From positions 1-9,262 of the forward strand of contig JAQBPF010000523.1 of NCBI GenBank assembly GCA_028287665.1: a DNA stretch of 9,262 nt. The letters run 5' to 3'. The notes under the pieces are model-generated. The model did not search any database. It was not told where the DNA came from and worked only from the letters and a program-made list of their open reading frames with translations. Positions within the stretch are counted from its first letter, which is position 1, and every line of letters starts with the position of its first letter. Positions 6,419-9,262 of the stretch are shown here, in pieces. Both the position numbers and the translations under genes were made by a program. Source of the DNA: Deinococcus sp. Its GTDB lineage: Bacteria > Deinococcota > Deinococci > Deinococcales > Deinococcaceae.

Positions 6419-8506
6419 ATGAACCCTGACCTCTGGAACGTTCAGTTGCTCGGCCCGGTTTACCTTCAAGGCCCGGACGCCACTGTGCAGCGTCCGGAAC
6501 GCAAACTTGCCGCCGCGCTGGCGTATCTGGCCCTGGAGGGTGCCACTCCGCGCGGCCGTCTGGTCGGCCTGCTGTGGCCGGACTCTCCGGAGCACACGGC
6601 CCGCAACAACCTGTCTCAGATGCTCCGCAAGCTGCGGCTGTTTGCGGGCACTGACCTGGTCACAGGCGGCGAACTGCTGGAGCTGTCTCCCAGGGTGGAA
6701 GTAGACGCAGCCCGGCTGCGCGACCACTTTGCCCAGGGACGAACTGCCGAACTGCTGGGGCTGGACGGCGAACTGCTGGCCGAGCTGCGGTACGACGACT
6801 GCCCGGACCTGGACGACTGGGTGAGTGCCGAGCGCGAGCGGCTGAGCGAATGGCGCGGCCTGGCCCTGCGGAGCGAACTGACGCGGCTGGAAAGGGCTGG
6901 AGACTACGCGGCGGCCCTGCTGCAGGCGCGGGCCCTGCTGGACCTCGACCCGGTTTCGGAGGAAGCGCACCGCCACGTCATTCGGCTGCATTACCTCCTG
7001 GGAGACCGTCCGGCAGCCTTACGCGCCTACCACAAGTGCAAGGAGGTCCTGTGGCGCGAGTTCCAGACCCGGCCGCTGCCGGAAACCTTTCAGCTTGCAC
7101 GCGAAATCGAACAGGGCACTGTGCCCGTTGCCGCTCCCGCCAAAGCCGCCTCACTGCCGCTGGCCCTGCTGCGCCCCCCGCACCTGATTGGCCGCGAGCG
7201 GGAGTGGGCGCAACTGGACGGGGCCTGGGAACGCGGCCAGATGATCTATGTCGAGGGTGATGCAGGCGTGGGCAAGACGCGGCTGGTGACCGATTTTGCG
7301 GCCAGCAAAGGAGTGTTTATCGAGTTCCGGGGGCGGCCCGGGGACGTGCATCAGCCGTTTACCAGTTCGGCACGCAACTACCGCGCGCTGGTAGAGCGCT
7401 GGCCTGGCCTTCAGCTCGAACCCTGGGTCCGGCAGGAACTGGGCCGGGTGCTGCCCGAATACGCGCCGCCCGGCCCGCCGCCGGAACCGCTGGGCTCGGG
7501 GGCGGATGTGCTGCGTTACCGCCAGGCCATGATGCAGCTGTCTCTCCAGACCTACGTCGGCATCCAGACCGTGGTGGCCGACGACCTGCAATTTTACGAC
7601 CACCCCTCGACGCGCGACGGCCTGTATTTCTTTGCCAATATGTTTGCGGCCCCGCGTGATCCCGAACATCCCTTTCCGCGCGTGATCGGTGCTTACCGCA
7701 CCGGAGAACTCATGCCCGAAGTGCTGCGTGATACCGAAGAACTGGTGCGGCAGGGCGTCGCCATCAAGGTCAGGCTTCAGGCGCTGGGGGAAGACCTGCT
7801 CAACGCCCTCATGGACGACCTGGGCGTGCCCGACGATCAGGCGCTGCGGTCCCGGCTGGCCCAATATTCCGGCGGCAGTCCACTGTTCTTGCTGGAGATC
7901 GTCAAGCACCTGATCGAGAGCGGCACGCTGGCCAGGAATCAGCTGTCCAGGGTGGAGCTTCCGATCACCACCAAGGTCAGTGAGGTGATCTCAAGGCGTC
8001 TGGCGCGGTTGTCGGCTCCAGCACTTCAGGCGGCGCGGGCAGCCAGCGTGCTTCAGAGCGACTTTGACGTGGAACTGGTCGCCGAGGTCCTGGGCGCACC
8101 CCTGCTCGACACCGCTGCCGCCTGGGAGGAGCTGGAGGCCGCCGGGATCGTGCGTGGGCACGGCTTCTGGCACGACCTGGTGTACGAAACAGTCTCCGCG
8201 AACATCCCCGGCAGTGTGCGGGCCCTGCTGCACCGCGCGGCGGCCCGCACGCTGGAGCGTGCCGGGGGCCATTCTGCACGGGTGGCCCGCCACTGGCAGG
8301 AAGGCGGCAAACCCGACCTCGCCGCGCCCGCCTTCCTGCGGGCTGCGCAGGACGCGCAGGACCGTTACCAGCTCACCGAGACCGCGCAGTTTTACGCCCA
8401 GGCCGGGGCCGCATTCGACCTGCTTGGCCGCACCGAGGAGGCCGCCGCCGCCCGCAGCGCTGGGGAACGGGTGCAGGACCAGCTCATGCTGGTGGGGGTC
8501 CAGTAA
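6419..8506 (+). CDS. SARP/BTAD-domain transcriptional regulator with AAA-type ATPase domain
   Basis: A 695-aa protein. Residues 1-95 form the winged-helix DNA-binding domain of the SARP/OmpR type: an opening LLGPVYL strand, then KLAAALAYLALEG (29-41), and RNNLSQMLRKLR (62-73) as the likely recognition region. Residues about 96-235 are the bacterial transcriptional activation domain, a helical TPR-like bundle. Residues 257-500 are an AAA/STAND-type ATPase: GRERE (258-262), Walker A GDAGVGKT (280-287), Walker B-like VVADDLQ (385-391), SGGSPLF (484-490). The rest is helical, resembling TPR repeats. It lacks the C-terminal LuxR helix-turn-helix of LAL regulators and is shorter than AfsR proteins. 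The family activates transcription, often of nearby genes, with ATP-controlled assembly. I use the ATG at 6419 rather than the one at 6314, because the family's opening strand starts a few residues after it. It is divergent from the exported peptidase, so control of that gene is possible but unproven. Confidence 0.9.
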   Translation: MNPDLWNVQLLGPVYLQGPDATVQRPERKLAAALAYLALEGATPRGRLVGLLWPDSPEHTARNNLSQMLRKLRLFAGTDLVTGGELLELSPRVEVDAARLRDHFAQGRTAELLGLDGELLAELRYDDCPDLDDWVSAERERLSEWRGLALRSELTRLERAGDYAAALLQARALLDLDPVSEEAHRHVIRLHYLLGDRPAALRAYHKCKEVLWREFQTRPLPETFQLAREIEQGTVPVAAPAKAASLPLALLRPPHLIGREREWAQLDGAWERGQMIYVEGDAGVGKTRLVTDFAASKGVFIEFRGRPGDVHQPFTSSARNYRALVERWPGLQLEPWVRQELGRVLPEYAPPGPPPEPLGSGADVLRYRQAMMQLSLQTYVGIQTVVADDLQFYDHPSTRDGLYFFANMFAAPRDPEHPFPRVIGAYRTGELMPEVLRDTEELVRQGVAIKVRLQALGEDLLNALMDDLGVPDDQALRSRLAQYSGGSPLFLLEIVKHLIESGTLARNQLSRVELPITTKVSEVISRRLARLSAPALQAARAASVLQSDFDVELVAEVLGAPLLDTAAAWEELEAAGIVRGHGFWHDLVYETVSANIPGSVRALLHRAAARTLERAGGHSARVARHWQEGGKPDLAAPAFLRAAQDAQDRYQLTETAQFYAQAGAAFDLLGRTEEAAAARSAGERVQDQLMLVGVQ

Positions 8507-8556
8507 CTCCGCCTGTCTGGCAGGTTGGGGGATTCTGGGTGTCTCAAGGTTCTGTT

Positions 8557-8562
8557 TAGAAT
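8557..8562 (+). promoter_or_regulatory. Candidate -10 element upstream of the small gene
   Basis: TAGAAT (five of six matches to TATAAT) lies in the AT-rich island 8554-8568, after the regulator stop and about 90 bases before the small gene. No convincing -35 is seen at 16-18 bases. It would let the small gene be expressed independently of the regulator. I see no strong terminator in 8507-8550, only a 4-bp CCTG/CAGG stem near 8510-8523. Confidence 0.3.
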
Positions 8563-8604
8563 TTAAAGGTCCCGTTCAGAGGCACCCACTTTAAGCTAAG
8601 GGCC

Positions 8605-8658
8605 ATGATACGTCGTCTTGGCCGTCGCTCAGCGCTTTTGTCAGCCTCGATCTCATGA
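8605..8658 (+). CDS. Candidate 17-codon leader ORF overlapping the next start
   Basis: ATG at 8605 opens a frame encoding the basic peptide MIRRLGRRSALLSASIS, whose TGA overlaps the ATG of the 87-aa ORF as ATGA. A TAAGGG lies two bases before the start, closer than an ideal Shine-Dalgarno. The 87-aa ORF has no ribosome binding site of its own, so translational coupling from this leader would explain how it is translated. It may equally be chance. Confidence 0.3.
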   Translation: MIRRLGRRSALLSASIS

Positions 8659-8918
8659 GAGAAAGTGAATGGCGGACCTGGTTGCAGGGCTTACCTGCTG
8701 GCCGGGCACCGCTCCAGAGCGTCCAGGCTGAGCTGGAATGGCAGGCCATGGCCACAGAGGCCCGCCTGACTGAGGCAGTATGGCAGCGCAACAGGGCCAG
8801 CGAGCGGGCCATCCGGATTGAACTGAACGAACTCAACAGCAAGCTGCTGTTGATCCGTAGCCAGCTCAAGTCACTGGACCTCCCGGCGCTGCTCAACACG
8901 ACAGAATCGGTGATCTGA
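8655..8918 (+). CDS. Small predicted protein of unknown function, helical
   Basis: 87 aa; I do not recognise a family. It is predicted to be almost entirely helical and charged. The N-terminal half is rich in Trp, Glu and Ala (Trp at 7, 10, 29, 43). The second half, about residues 45-75, shows Leu/Ile at heptad-like spacing (RIELNELNSKLLLIRSQLK, 54-72), suggesting a coiled coil or dimer. No signal peptide, cysteine cluster or enzyme motif is visible. An in-frame TAA at 8592 and the absence of other start codons fix the ATG, but no Shine-Dalgarno precedes it. The codons are less GC-biased at the third position than in the regulator. It lies between two regulator genes on the same strand. It may be a lineage-specific small protein or an unused ORF. 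Confidence 0.5.
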   Translation: MRESEWRTWLQGLPAGRAPLQSVQAELEWQAMATEARLTEAVWQRNRASERAIRIELNELNSKLLLIRSQLKSLDLPALLNTTESVI

Positions 8919-9002
8919 GGCAAGCATTTCAAAAACTCCTCTGCCCGGCTGGACAGGATGATCCATGAGCAGGCTCAGGGGGAGGTCAGGCCTCACCAAG
9001 CC

Positions 9003-9011
9003 GAGGAGGAG
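9003..9011 (+). promoter_or_regulatory. Shine-Dalgarno for the AraC-family gene
   Basis: GAGGAGGAG ends nine bases before the ATG at 9021. The alternative in-frame ATG at 9054 has only a GGGGTGAG about 14 bases upstream, so this site favours the earlier start. Confidence 0.5.
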
Positions 9012-9020
9012 CGCAGGCCT

Positions 9021-9262
9021 ATGAGGGCCGAACGGGGTGAGACAATCACGGATATGAGCCGCCAACCCATCACTGCGCTTGAGCTGCGCGACCTGGCGCG
9101 GTTGCGCCGTGTTCGCGACCGGATCGACCGCGAGTATGCTCGGCCGCTCGACGTCGAGGCGCTCGCCCTGGGCGTAAACATGTCGGCCGGACACCTCAGC
9201 CGACAGTTCCGGCTCGCTTACGGCGAGTCACCGTACAGTTACCTGATGACGCGCCGGATCGA
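9021..9262 (+). CDS. AraC-family transcriptional regulator (3' end outside window)
   Basis: 80 codons are visible. From about residue 28 the sequence (LRRVRDRIDREYARPLDVEAL) enters the first helix-turn-helix of the AraC/XylS domain. LGVNMSAGHLSRQFRLAYGE (50-69) is the first HTH, with SAGHLSRQF as the recognition helix, followed by SPYSYLMTRRI. The DNA-binding domain sits at the N terminus with no sensor domain before it. This matches a group of small AraC regulators that are mostly the DNA-binding domain and often lie next to glyoxalase/VOC genes (family knowledge; the neighbour here is not visible). The start is either 9021, with the better ribosome binding site, or 9054, 11 residues shorter. 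The second HTH and the C terminus are beyond the window. Confidence 0.85.
   Translation, partial: MRAERGETITDMSRQPITALELRDLARLRRVRDRIDREYARPLDVEALALGVNMSAGHLSRQFRLAYGESPYSYLMTRRI

Noticed and set aside
7151..7909. 252-aa minus-strand frame
   Set aside because: It is antisense to the ATPase domain and has no motif.
8591..8932. 113-aa minus-strand frame over the small gene
   Set aside because: Its composition is Ser/Arg-rich as expected of an antisense frame, and no domain or ribosome binding site is apparent. The plus-strand frame has more protein-like helical patterning.
8916..9053. The 87-aa frame and the AraC gene share one reading frame across the TGA at 8916, suggesting a broken fusion
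   Set aside because: One chance in three by position. The AraC gene has its own ribosome binding site, and the linking 8919-9020 translation looks like random charged sequence.

Overview
The window looks like a chromosomal stretch of a GC-rich bacterium, most likely Deinococcus or a close relative. This is an inference from high-GC codon usage, the short BTAD/AAA regulator type, and a zinc-ribbon kinase paired with a von Willebrand A (VWA) protein. No rRNA, tRNA, insertion sequence or CRISPR array is visible.

Left part (1-2940, minus strand): a two-gene signalling unit. A cytoplasmic VWA protein is followed after 4 nt by a Ser/Thr protein kinase that runs off the left edge. The kinase has an N-terminal zinc ribbon, a complete catalytic core, a roughly 120-residue Pro/Ala linker and C-terminal membrane segments. 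The VWA protein ends in three tandem Lys-Thr-x-x-Leu units, which are plausible phosphoacceptor or FHA-ligand sites. The pair resembles the VWA/kinase/phosphatase modules known as TerY-P.

Centre (2941-6037, minus strand): a 303-bp spacer with an imperfect hairpin, then an exported family 3 glycoside hydrolase, then an exported C39-like papain-fold cysteine peptidase. The hydrolase is full length and keeps most family motifs, but its nucleophile position reads Val (GTC) instead of Asp, which suggests an inactive enzyme, a changed role or a recent point mutation.

Right part (6038-9262, plus strand): a 381-bp divergent intergenic region with a weak candidate promoter and inverted repeats. It is followed by a 695-aa SARP/BTAD regulator with an AAA-type ATPase domain, a 17-codon candidate leader ORF overlapping (ATGA) an 87-aa protein of unknown function, and the start of an AraC-family regulator cut by the right edge.

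The left unit is a coherent signalling pair. The regulator is divergent from the exported peptidase and hydrolase and could control them, but the sequence gives only positional evidence. No clearly new multi-gene system is visible. The best leads are the hydrolase nucleophile substitution and the repeated threonine tail on the VWA protein beside its kinase.
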